DNA of 27,278 nucleotides from CAYOXX01 sp964408025 (lineage in GTDB: Bacteria > Acidobacteriota > DATKUA01). The stretch spans positions 1 through 27,278 of the forward strand of contig CAYOXX010000034.1 in the NCBI GenBank assembly GCA_964408025.1, read 5' to 3'. The stretch's first letter is position 1. Each line of letters opens with the position of its first letter. The position numbers and the translations under genes were made by a program. This document shows positions 1 to 7,124 of the stretch, piece after piece. A model generated the notes under the pieces. It saw nothing but the letters and a program-made list of their open reading frames with translations, did not search any database and had not been told where the DNA came from.

Positions 1-3
1 AAA

Positions 4-60
4 GAGATTCGGGAAAAGGGGTCGCCGGACTGCTGAATCTTGTGCAATATGCGGGTTAGG
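4..60 (+). repeat. Dispersed repeat A, copy 1
   Basis: About 57 bp that recurs on the opposite strand at 26989-27048, in part at 12695-12733, and as a short piece near 27220-27246. The shared core reads GCTGAATCTTGTGC, then an A/T-rich hexamer, then ATGCGGGTTAG. AGATTC and GAATCT form a 6-bp inverted repeat around the GC-rich middle, so the unit can fold. The window begins inside or at the edge of this copy. Confidence 0.75.
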
Positions 61-201
61 AGCCTAGTTTAGCTACGCCTGAGGCGGATAATTTCAGATC
101 AACGCTACCGCTTACTCGACTGCTATAGCGGCTATTCGCCGCGGCGGATCGATGCCTGTGAATTCGTCTCCGTAAACCGAAAATACCGTTCAAAACGTTC
201 C

Positions 202-252
202 CTACGCGCACCTCTTGAAGATCCGCCGGATGTATCCACCTGTATAGGATGA
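202..252 (-). pseudogene. Diverged uvrA 3'-end remnant (copy 4)
   Basis: On the minus strand this translates as S-SYTGGYIRRIFKRCA followed by TAG. The intact UvrA at 9585-12410 ends SYTGQFLQRVFKKSA-TAG. Nine of 15 residues and the stop position agree, and about 26 of 37 bases of the + strand starting at TCTTGAAG match. No start or upstream uvrA sequence is present. It is the most diverged of three extra copies and lies in the same orientation as the others. The match is short, so chance is not excluded, but it falls where an older member of a tandem array would be expected. Confidence 0.5.
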
Positions 253-476
253 CTCTAAATTTTGTAGGCCTGCACTAAGCGTGCGAGGCTTGTGTATTCA
301 CCGCACCATTCAATGCCTTAAAATATTAAAATCCTGGAACGAACCTATATTCTCCCTCCACATGATGACACCCAGAACTTAATAAGCGATCCCGATAAGA
401 CGGATCCCTTTTTACGCATCATTGTGTGCTATGAATAACAAGCACTCTCGTTTACAGGTACGTCGAGGTTGCAGTT

Positions 477-1154
477 TCAGTAAATATCAATATTGACTTC
501 CAGCAGTCCATTATTTCCCTTATTCACTATTATTCTTTCTTTTTCTCTATACCATCCTGTATTTGTCGCATAAGCTAAGTTTCTTTTAACATCTTTTATC
601 ACATCTAATTCTATTTCTCTATCAGGTCTGTCATTTACATCAAAACTAACAGTGCCATATCCTATTTCATACGAAAATGAATCTCTTCCATCGCTGATCA
701 TTTTAGGGAGTTTTTTCAATATATCAATTGGTTTGTTGTTCAATATCTTAAAAATACCATTTTCAGCTAAGCTACTTAGCAAGCCAGTAAAGCTATCCAC
801 ATACTCTCTGAGCACCTTTTTTAATACGCTAAATACTATACTTTCATATTCAACATACAACAGCGTTGTTGTTATTTCAGCTTTGCGGTCAATGTTACAG
901 TTAAATATAGTTACTTCATCCATTGTGTAAGGCTTGCCAGTATGTAAGTTAGTGCCATCGAAATTTATTTTATTTTCAATATCTAGTATTTTTAACGCAG
1001 ACGATATCTTCTCGTTTTTGTTAGCTCCTGGGGAGAAGAACGTAAGAGCTAAAAGGTAAGAGCACCTTCTGTCAAGCACATCTCCATTTTCTTTATTGGG
1101 TTTGCCATTATTGTTAACACTTAAACTTTTCAAAGTAACTTCTGCTTTTTTCAT
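477..1154 (-). CDS. AT-rich gene of unknown function
   Basis: A 225-residue protein that I do not recognise. The start is supported by AAAGGAG about ten bases upstream of ATG. It has no signal peptide, membrane helix or obvious catalytic motif. The N-terminal 30 residues (KAEVTLKSLSV, then an Asn/Lys-rich loop) and the C-terminal end (alternating hydrophobic residues in LLEVNIDIY) look beta-rich. The middle, around residues 105-155, is Leu/Lys-rich and probably helical. A beta-sandwich, C2-like or structural protein is possible, but that is only an impression. Codon use is strikingly AT-rich beside the GC-rich protease genes, suggesting separate acquisition. It is co-oriented with the protease operon but 335 bases downstream of it, so co-transcription is uncertain. 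Confidence 0.7.
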   Translation of the reverse strand: MKKAEVTLKSLSVNNNGKPNKENGDVLDRRCSYLLALTFFSPGANKNEKISSALKILDIENKINFDGTNLHTGKPYTMDEVTIFNCNIDRKAEITTTLLYVEYESIVFSVLKKVLREYVDSFTGLLSSLAENGIFKILNNKPIDILKKLPKMISDGRDSFSYEIGYGTVSFDVNDRPDREIELDVIKDVKRNLAYATNTGWYREKERIIVNKGNNGLLEVNIDIY

Positions 1155-1489
1155 GACCTATTATCTCCTTTACTCTTCTATAGGGAAACATTGCGTGTTA
1201 AAGATATTAATCTTTCGGCTTCCTGAATTTCGCGGCTTTTCTCTTAACAAGGCTCACGTGGCATTAGCCCATCCTCGTATCACTTTGTTTTGTGAATTTA
1301 CAACATTTACATCGCGAGCCTCAAATACTGAAACTGCGAAAGCGTTGGAACTATCTTTCTTTGTGGTAACCTTTTGAAAATGACACTGCACCGATCTCAC
1401 GATCGCAACGCATCACGCTCTAAGTCGCTCAGGTCACCTGGGACGCGGGCAAAAGGGCGTTCGGAGGCCGGCGGCAGCCGTATCGGGGG
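1155..1489. other. Intergenic, no gene seen
   Basis: This lies between the stop of the His-half protease gene and the start of the AT-rich gene. Base composition changes from GC-rich (about 1430-1489) to AT-rich (1155-1400), so the boundary of the inserted AT-rich block probably lies here. Apart from the AAAGGAG ribosome site of the gene at 477-1154, I see no terminator, repeat or RNA. Short open frames on the plus strand have no ribosome site and no recognisable product. Confidence 0.4.
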
Positions 1490-3280
1490 CTATATCACAT
1501 CGAACGCGTGGTCGGCGAGCATTAGCGCGCCGCAACCCACGGCCTGGGCGACGCAGTTCTGGGATACGATCATCCCGCCGATGGTTGTGGCCGCCTCCTC
1601 GGGCGAAGTCCCTTCGGGGACGTCGTTGATGTTCTGCACCAGCAGGTATCCATTCCATGTATCGGCCTGCTCGTTGGCCGTAATGGCCATCTCGCCCGCG
1701 TAGCAGCATACCCTGAGGGGCTTCAACGCGGATAGCCTCGTCTGCTCCCTGTGGGTCACTTCGCCCCCCTCGACGTCAGCGGAAGGTAGGGCACGGGGAT
1801 CATAGCAGAGCTTGAGCAGGGAACACTCCCACTGCCCGCCGGTGAACTCGACGCGGTCGATGGATGCCGCTTCGACGACAAGGGTTTCTTCCCGGCCGCT
1901 CGGACCGGATACGTCGACGGAGCCCACGAGCTGGCCGAGGTAGTATGCATTCATGGTGATAGAGTGATTGTAGAAGATGGTCGCCTCCACACGCCTGCAG
2001 AGCGGCAGTGAGACGACAAGCCGGTTCTGGAGGAAGAGTTCTCCCTTGCCGTCGTTGTCGAAATCGACGATCCGGTTCTGGCCGCCCGTGGGGTTCGAAA
2101 AAGCGACCGAGTCCCGCCGGAAATCAGGAGGATAAAGCGAGCCGGGCTTCTCCCTCTCGAACTCGACACATATGCGCTCTCCCACGGGTTCGGGCGGCTT
2201 GATTTCATCGCACGGGATCGGGCTGAGGACGGTCGATACCAGCCTGGTCGGGTCTTTGTCGGGGATGCAGTGGGCGACGACGAAGTAGGAGTCGCAGGGG
2301 CTCGGGTGGGGGCTGGCGATGCGCGCGAAGAGGCGCACCATCCCGCCCGGCCTGTACTTTGCCCGGTCGCTCCAGAGCTGCTTGAAGGCCAGAACGTGGG
2401 GATTTGTCTTAATCTCGCTGTCGCCGTGCGTGAGTTCCCGCTCGTTGGTGGTCCTCTTGTACTTCCATTCCACCTCTACCTGATAAGGCGTGCCGGGAAT
2501 CGGCTGCTCGAGATACTCGATTTCCATGTCGACCTGCTCGAGCAGCGTGCGCTCCCCCGGGTTGGTCGGCGTGGCGTCTTGGCCGCGGCGAGTGGGGTCG
2601 ATCTCGTCGCTGGCGGCGGCTGCGATGGCCGCGGCGGCCGCGCCGCCGTACAGCCCCCATGTCAGGGGCGAGGGGGCCTCCCACTCGAATAGCGAGCCGA
2701 GGAGCGGCCCGCAGAAGGCCACTTTGCCGAGCGCCTCGAAGTGCTCTTGCGCGCGCGGGTGGCCGGGTTGGATGATGTCATCGCCGACGTCCCCGCCGTC
2801 GGCCCAGACGTGCCAGTTCGACAGCGCCATGGGGGTCGAGCCGCGGTAGCAGAGGGTCCCCAGGGTGCCGTAGCCGTTGAACCAGAGGATGTGCTCGTCG
2901 GCGTTGCTCGTCGCCACGCCGCCGACGAGGGGATCGTAACGGGTCTCGTCGCGGTCGCCTGTGGCGCCCTGGGCAGGGGCCACGGCGTCGAATATCTTCA
3001 CGTCGGTGGGGAATCCGCCGTACTCCTTGGGAATCGTCTTGCTTCCGACGGCGCGGATCGCTCCCTCCGAGGTTAGCTTACGGTAGACGTGGAACGTGAT
3101 GGCGGACTTGTCCGTTACCTTACCGCCCACGTGCTTCGCTCCGATCCCGATACCGGCTATGTTCGGGTCGCCCTGCCACTCCCTGCGGGCCCTCTCGATC
3201 GCTCGTCTGAACTTGCGGCGGCGGCTCTGGCGGGCCCGCTTGTCACCAGCTTTCTTTTCCCATTCCTGTTCGCTATTCAT
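1490..3280 (-). CDS. Protease-like protein with the His half of a chymotrypsin fold
   Basis: A 596-residue protein. After a very basic N-terminus (residues 9-34), residues 41-175 follow the first half of bacterial trypsin-like proteases: a processing-type opening (IAGIGIGAKH), GTLGTL, then ALSNWHVWADGG with candidate catalytic His157, then GDDIIQPG. The expected middle segment that normally carries Asp is replaced by an Ala/Gly-rich hydrophobic run (about 207-223), and no GDSG serine motif follows. The remaining 350 residues are beta-rich with several Cys and an acidic FDNDGKGE stretch. There is no signal peptide. The start has AGGAGA that overlaps the stop of the gene upstream; only 9 bases separate the two genes, so translation is probably coupled. 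The missing Asp and Ser parts are present in that upstream gene. Alternatives are a pseudo-protease or a binding protein. Confidence 0.75.
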   Translation of the reverse strand: MNSEQEWEKKAGDKRARQSRRRKFRRAIERARREWQGDPNIAGIGIGAKHVGGKVTDKSAITFHVYRKLTSEGAIRAVGSKTIPKEYGGFPTDVKIFDAVAPAQGATGDRDETRYDPLVGGVATSNADEHILWFNGYGTLGTLCYRGSTPMALSNWHVWADGGDVGDDIIQPGHPRAQEHFEALGKVAFCGPLLGSLFEWEAPSPLTWGLYGGAAAAAIAAAASDEIDPTRRGQDATPTNPGERTLLEQVDMEIEYLEQPIPGTPYQVEVEWKYKRTTNERELTHGDSEIKTNPHVLAFKQLWSDRAKYRPGGMVRLFARIASPHPSPCDSYFVVAHCIPDKDPTRLVSTVLSPIPCDEIKPPEPVGERICVEFEREKPGSLYPPDFRRDSVAFSNPTGGQNRIVDFDNDGKGELFLQNRLVVSLPLCRRVEATIFYNHSITMNAYYLGQLVGSVDVSGPSGREETLVVEAASIDRVEFTGGQWECSLLKLCYDPRALPSADVEGGEVTHREQTRLSALKPLRVCCYAGEMAITANEQADTWNGYLLVQNINDVPEGTSPEEAATTIGGMIVSQNCVAQAVGCGALMLADHAFDVI

Positions 3281-3289
3281 CGTGTTCTC

Positions 3290-5098
3290 CTATGAGAAGC
3301 TAATGCCCATCTGGGCGACGATATCTTCTATTGGGGAGCCCCAGGCGCTGTTGCCGCTTTCGTCGGCGCTGCCGCTGTGGTGGAGGGCGACGAGCCTGAG
3401 CGTGTTCTTGTGGATCCAGACCGATCCGGAGTCGCCCTTCCTGTTCATCGGCATGTCGTTGTCCGGGTCTCGTATGAAGTGCACCTGTTCGGTATCGAAC
3501 CTGGTGCCGTCGTCACTGCGGGGATCGGTCCAGGGCGTCAGGTCGTCGATCAGCGCAAGCGTGAGCCCCGTGCGCGCGCCGGACTTGAAGACCCGCTTGT
3601 CGTCCCTCGTTCCGTAGTCGATCAGGTCCTGAATCTCCATTTTGGTCATGTAACTGCCCGAGACGGATACCGTCCCTCCCAGGGCGGGCGCCGCGGCGGG
3701 TTCAACCGGGACGGTGCTCACCTCGCCGCTCTGGGCGTCGAGGTACTGCAGGTAGGGGCTGGGGATGGTCCGGTGGTCGTTGAGCCTGGTCAGGGCCGCA
3801 TCGAGGTTATGCTGCACGGAGTCCTCGAGGGAGCCGATGATGAGATCCTCATCGTGGTACGCGAGGTCGGAGGCCTCGCTCAGCATGCCCGCCACCAGCA
3901 GTATGAGCGCGATAATCAGCAGCAGGATCTTCCACCAGGGGTCCTGGAACGGGAGCGGACCGTGGTCCCCCTCGTAAGGCGTCGTCTCCACCGTGTAGGT
4001 GAACCTGGTGGGCAGGATGAGAAACGGATCGTACTCGAAGCGCCCATCCCTCGGCTTGGTCGGATCGTCGCCGTCGAAGACGTCCCTGCACTCGCAGAAG
4101 CACTTGAAGATCTTGAGAAGGTGGCAGGGATCGATCCGCCGCCCGGAAAGCAGCCGCTCCAGCATAGACCTCAGCTCGTCGGTGGGCGGGAGGGCGGCGG
4201 GAGTCTTCGGCCGCCGCCTGCGGCCTTTCTTCCCGGTGATCGTGTCGACGATCGCCTCCCTCAGGGCCATCCTCAGAGTCCCCTCCGGAGCCTCCGCCAC
4301 CATCTCGTGGGTAACCGGGTCGACGTAGCTCCTGGTGACGTAAATCTTCTTAGAGACCTTACGCTCGGCGGCGTTGGGGTCCGGCATGGCGTTGGGCTCA
4401 AGGCAGATGAACTCGACCGCGGGCTTATGCGGCATGGCGCCGGTGCAGTCGACCTTGAAGTAAATGGTCTTCGACTCGAACGGCGCAAGGGGGCCAATGA
4501 CGACGCCACTGCCGCTCATCTGCTGGTTGAACGACTGCAGCTCCGCCTGGGTCCAGGCGTCGATAATCTGAATGCCCTGGGCGGCAAGCGTGGCCCGGCC
4601 CTGGGGAGTGATGTCAACGAATTGGCCCGGCTTGAAGGACTGTCCCCAGATATTGGTGATCCGCACGCCCATGAAGTATTTTCCGAGTGCCGATTCGAAG
4701 ATGCCGTCGGGCATCATGTGCAACGACCGCGGCTCGATCGCGTAGGGGCGGATCGGCACCTCGAAAATCGGCCCGAGCTTCTCGACCCTGAGGACCAGGT
4801 CGTTCCAATCCTTGGGCTCGTGATCGGGAAGGTCTTCCGACTCGACCGTCCAGCGAAGGGTGGTGCCGCTTACGACCTTGTTGGTGAGCCGCATGAGGGA
4901 ATCGTCCCAGCCCGAGCCGTCGTTGTGCTGTATTTGAATCTGCCAGCCATCGCGCCCGTCAACTTCCACTGAGAATCCAGTGGTGCCGGGATGGGCTCCG
5001 TCGCTGGAATCGCTCCCGGAGATGACAAAACGCTGATTGTAGGCCGCTTCCTTCTCGACTACGGTGACGCGCCAGCGCCCGCGAAACGTCTCAGACAT
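3290..5098 (-). CDS. Membrane protein with the Asp/Ser half of a chymotrypsin-fold protease
   Basis: A 602-residue protein; ATG at 5098 is preceded by AAGGAGG at good spacing. Residues 1-270 look like beta-sandwich domains. A basic KKGRRRRPK patch (about 290) and a Cys-rich piece (PCHLLKIFKCFCECRD) follow. A strong membrane helix spans about 390-406 (ILLLIIALILLVAGM). After it come, in order, NLDAALTRL (candidate catalytic Asp433), a VFKSGARTGLTLAL strand, and GDSGSVW with candidate nucleophile Ser557, then HHSGSADESGNSAWGSPI. These are the hallmarks of the second half of a trypsin-like protease. No N-terminal half with a TxxHV/SNxHV motif occurs in this chain; it is found in the next gene. 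His415 and His430 lie after the helix but not in a catalytic-type context. The pair forms an operon. Confidence 0.8.
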   Translation of the reverse strand: MSETFRGRWRVTVVEKEAAYNQRFVISGSDSSDGAHPGTTGFSVEVDGRDGWQIQIQHNDGSGWDDSLMRLTNKVVSGTTLRWTVESEDLPDHEPKDWNDLVLRVEKLGPIFEVPIRPYAIEPRSLHMMPDGIFESALGKYFMGVRITNIWGQSFKPGQFVDITPQGRATLAAQGIQIIDAWTQAELQSFNQQMSGSGVVIGPLAPFESKTIYFKVDCTGAMPHKPAVEFICLEPNAMPDPNAAERKVSKKIYVTRSYVDPVTHEMVAEAPEGTLRMALREAIVDTITGKKGRRRRPKTPAALPPTDELRSMLERLLSGRRIDPCHLLKIFKCFCECRDVFDGDDPTKPRDGRFEYDPFLILPTRFTYTVETTPYEGDHGPLPFQDPWWKILLLIIALILLVAGMLSEASDLAYHDEDLIIGSLEDSVQHNLDAALTRLNDHRTIPSPYLQYLDAQSGEVSTVPVEPAAAPALGGTVSVSGSYMTKMEIQDLIDYGTRDDKRVFKSGARTGLTLALIDDLTPWTDPRSDDGTRFDTEQVHFIRDPDNDMPMNRKGDSGSVWIHKNTLRLVALHHSGSADESGNSAWGSPIEDIVAQMGISFS

Positions 5099-5176
5099 AG
5101 CTTGCACCTCCTTCCGGTGAAATTGGCGGAGTGTCCCTACAAATCCTATCGAAGAATTGTTGGGGGCTACAAATAA

Positions 5177-5267
5177 CTAAACTTCCGCTGACGAAAAAAC
5201 GGAAAAAAAAGTGTGCATCGTACTCAAAAGGTTGTTATCCAAAGGTGTAGTAAGAGGACAACTCCAC
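5177..5267. repeat. 3' flank of uvrA-end copy 3, shared with 7040-7124
   Basis: Reading on the plus strand, ACTAAACT, a CCG-containing segment and AAAACGGAAA are collinear with the same elements at 7040-7124, at almost equal distance (104 and 101 bases) from the conserved TTGAAG of the uvrA ends. Identity looks roughly 60 percent by eye. Each copy can form a short hairpin, so this may be the old transcription end of uvrA carried along with the gene end. The intact uvrA does not show it clearly. Confidence 0.45.
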
Positions 5268-5354
5268 GCTCTTCTTGAAGACCCGGCGCAGGAACCGGCC
5301 GGTGTAGGAGGAGTTGCCCTTGGCGACCTCTTCAGGCGTGCCCTCTGCAACGAG
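5235..5354 (-). pseudogene. uvrA 3'-end fragment (copy 3)
   Basis: Minus-strand translation from 5354 gives LVAEGTPEEVAK, then GNSSYTGRFLRRVFKKS, closely matching the last 30 residues of the intact UvrA, with one residue lost relative to LIVAEG. The natural stop is missing: the frame runs ten more codons to TAA at 5235-5237. No start codon or upstream uvrA sequence exists. The changes are spread over the codon positions as in a related species' uvrA rather than looking like random decay. It sits between the protease operon and the radical SAM cassette, in the same orientation as uvrA. Confidence 0.85.
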
Positions 5355-5446
5355 GCAGCGGACTAATTTGCTTGAATATGAGATTTATACATACAGGGAG
5401 TCTTTTGCGAAAGGGGTGACAAGAACGGCAGACTAACGCTCTTATA

Positions 5447-6508
5447 TTAGCTTTGTAAGTTGGCTGCTACTCCAGCGAGTTCGAGCATTCTTTTTTCATT
5501 GAGGTAGTAAAGGCGTGCATATGCAACTTTTTCAATGAGATTGGAGTCATTGGCCAGCACCTCTAGGAATTGGACGATTTCTTCGTTCTCCATAAGGCTA
5601 TAGCAGGCGTTGCACACACTGTTGCGAATATATTTCTCAGGCAGGTTTCGGCCTAAGCCCGCTTCCTCGATCATAGCGATCAGCTTTTTCGGCCCCCAGA
5701 TTCTTATCGCGTGCAGGATAGCGTTTGTTTCAGCACGGTCGAAAATCTCCTCGAGTGAGCTTTCTCGCAGGCTACCGAGTACGAGGGGATGGGGAGAGCG
5801 GAGGTCAATCACGGGTCCTATGCAGGCGATCACGCGGCCGTCGGGGAAGATTATTGGCGAGCTGCCGGCAGTACACGCTGCGACAGGCGCCTCCGAAGTC
5901 AGCTGGTGCCTTAGGATTCCAATCTTTCGCAGGGCTCTGCCTGCGGGGAAGGTCACGGTGGTGACGATGGTCTCATCCTCAGTGATCTGCCGCAGATTGT
6001 CGAGGATGGCTTTGAACTCCTCCTGATGCTCGTTCTCGGTGCATACAGCTATGTTGTAGGGAATACCGCATTCACGGGCGGCGAGGATCGCATTTTTTAC
6101 CCTCTCGAATGGGATCGAGATTTGGTGGTAGACATCAGTGCTGAATGCGAACATCCCGATTTCCGAAAAATCGCGGATAACCTTGAGAGCTGCTTCGCGC
6201 GTGGTAGCCCAGAAGGCATTAGTTACGGCCGATACAAACAGTCCGCAGTTCCGGCCGTATTCTGCCAGTCGCTTAAGCAGTGTTAGGTTGTAGAAGGGCT
6301 CACCGCCGGTGAGAGAGAGTACCTTGACGTAGCCTTCCCTGTATTTAGCGAGCTGGTGTATCCAGCCAAGGGCGTCATCAGTCCGAACTTCCTCCTTGCG
6401 GTGCGGTCCAGCCTCGATGATGCAATGGGGGCAGGCGACTTGGCATCTATAGGTTACAACAAGGCCCACGTTCCGGAGGAAGGGCATTTCTAGAGGTTGG
6501 TCTTCCAT
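5447..6508 (-). CDS. Radical SAM enzyme, SPASM-like
   Basis: A 353-residue enzyme. The 4Fe-4S/SAM motif is C22-x3-C26-x2-C29 (YRCQVACPHC), followed by the SAM-binding LTGGEPFYN near residue 66. The C-terminal half has further cysteines typical of auxiliary cluster (SPASM or twitch) domains: a Cys before the glycine-rich FPDGRVIAC element and a CNAC pair near residue 310. Known enzymes of this shape modify peptides or proteins by radical chemistry, often RiPP precursors. A short gene with a strong ribosome site lies 133 bases upstream and is the likely substrate gene. The ribosome site here is modest (GAGGCGG). An internal ATG at codon 8 is an alternative start. It could instead be an anaerobic maturase of a protein encoded elsewhere; no transporter or protease for peptide export is adjacent. 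Confidence 0.85.
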   Translation of the reverse strand: MEDQPLEMPFLRNVGLVVTYRCQVACPHCIIEAGPHRKEEVRTDDALGWIHQLAKYREGYVKVLSLTGGEPFYNLTLLKRLAEYGRNCGLFVSAVTNAFWATTREAALKVIRDFSEIGMFAFSTDVYHQISIPFERVKNAILAARECGIPYNIAVCTENEHQEEFKAILDNLRQITEDETIVTTVTFPAGRALRKIGILRHQLTSEAPVAACTAGSSPIIFPDGRVIACIGPVIDLRSPHPLVLGSLRESSLEEIFDRAETNAILHAIRIWGPKKLIAMIEEAGLGRNLPEKYIRNSVCNACYSLMENEEIVQFLEVLANDSNLIEKVAYARLYYLNEKRMLELAGVAANLQS

Positions 6509-6641
6509 CCGAACCGCCTCAGCTTCAAACTAGTCCTGCGTGAGGGTGTCAGAAATACTTCGAGCTGTTTTTGCGAAAGGCTCACCTTATACCGCACCCG
6601 AAGCCACGCACTACTTCGGACGATGCTTTAAGCGTAGCAAA

Positions 6642-6884
6642 CTACTTCATCAAACCCGTTGGCACGGCGAAGATTTCATAGCCTTTCCACATATCCTGCA
6701 TTTCTCTGGACATCATCTTCAGCGGCACCGGAATGCCGATACACCACGGGTGCCGAATTATGACTCTCAGCTCTTTCTGAAACTCCTTTTCGTGGATTTC
6801 GGGAATCTTGAATGAAAACTCTTGTCCCGGCCCGATAAAGGATTCTGGTGTCGAGCCCGGTCCCCTTGGCCTATCCATTTCCAT
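6642..6884 (-). CDS. Candidate RiPP precursor peptide
   Basis: An 80-residue product starting MEMDRPRGPG, chosen because GGAAAGGAGGAG lies just upstream of this ATG; the open frame continues upstream but without a better site. The first 25 residues are Pro/Gly-rich. A charged helical part (about 29-43, IHEKEFQKELRVII) is followed by HPWCIGIPVPLKMM with a single Cys48, then MQDMWKGYEIFAVPTGLMK. It has no signal peptide. Size, charged leader-like helix, a core-like tail rich in Cys, Trp, Tyr, Met and Pro, and position directly upstream of a radical SAM gene suggest a modified peptide. I do not recognise the precursor family. A small regulatory or partner protein of the enzyme is the alternative. 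Confidence 0.6.
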   Translation of the reverse strand: MEMDRPRGPGSTPESFIGPGQEFSFKIPEIHEKEFQKELRVIIRHPWCIGIPVPLKMMSREMQDMWKGYEIFAVPTGLMK

Positions 6885-6902
6885 GACGCTCCTCCTTTCC
6901 AG

Positions 6903-6917
6903 TTTACACAATGTAAA
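6903..6917. promoter_or_regulatory. Palindrome before the precursor gene
   Basis: TTTACA-CAA-TGTAAA is a perfect 6-bp inverted repeat with a 3-base centre. It lies immediately upstream of the ribosome site of the gene at 6642-6884. Size and symmetry fit a repressor or activator operator; a short RNA hairpin is also possible. No regulator gene is encoded in this cassette. Confidence 0.4.
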
Positions 6918-7039
6918 AACTAGTTCGTGGCTCGCCGCCATCATCACAGAGTTGGCGGTTCCCCCACTAACACAGAGTTAAACAGGCACCTCCTTTACTG
7001 TGTTCGCCAAGACACGGAATCTGATGGTGTTCTGCTATT

Positions 7040-7124
7040 ACTAAACTCCCGACGGCGGGAAAACGGAAATAATATTTGTATCCCTCGAGGGATTGATACT
7101 AAAGAGCGGGAGAGTTGTCTTTTA
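7040..7124. repeat. 3' flank of uvrA-end copy 2
   Basis: Collinear with 5177-5267: ACTAAACT, then a CCCGACGGCGGG hairpin-like segment, then AAAACGGAAA. On the minus strand TCCCG-CCGT-CGGGA can pair and is followed by TTTAG, so it resembles a weak terminator that would follow a uvrA-type gene end. Confidence 0.45.

Larger units (their letters stand above)
1..476. other. Gene-free left end with repeats
   Basis: I see no convincing gene here. The stretch holds a copy of a dispersed repeat (4-60), a variant of a second hairpin repeat around 75-105 (CGCCTGAGGCGG core), a small hairpin at 128-142 (GCGGC, 5-nt loop, GCCGC) and a short minus-strand segment that translates like the extreme C-terminus of UvrA (202-252). 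The rest, 253-476, shows no motif I recognise. It lies downstream of the minus-strand gene at 477-1154. Confidence 0.6.
5099..5446. other. Leader of the protease operon plus uvrA remnant
   Basis: The minus-strand part next to 5098 holds the AAGGAGG ribosome site and a hairpin-forming A/T-rich segment (TTCCG and CGGAA arms at about 5184-5203). Further out are the uvrA 3'-end copy (5235-5354) and about 90 bases of non-coding sequence to the end of the radical SAM gene. The sequence TTTTGCGAAAGG near 5403 recurs near 6570, on either side of the radical SAM gene. Confidence 0.5.

Noticed and set aside
3377..4972. A 531-codon open frame on the plus strand, antisense to the Ser-half gene
   Set aside because: Composition shadow of a GC-rich gene: no ribosome site, no recognisable motif, and the opposite frame carries GDSGS, a membrane helix and a good start.
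3290..5098. Ser-half protein as a self-sufficient protease using His415 or His430
   Set aside because: Neither His lies in a TxxHV/SNxHV-type context or before an N-terminal barrel; kept as a caveat rather than the main reading.
6960..7000. Possible very short gene after the AAAGGAGGTG site on the minus strand
   Set aside because: Only a nine-codon frame from GTG follows; probably a remnant or chance site.
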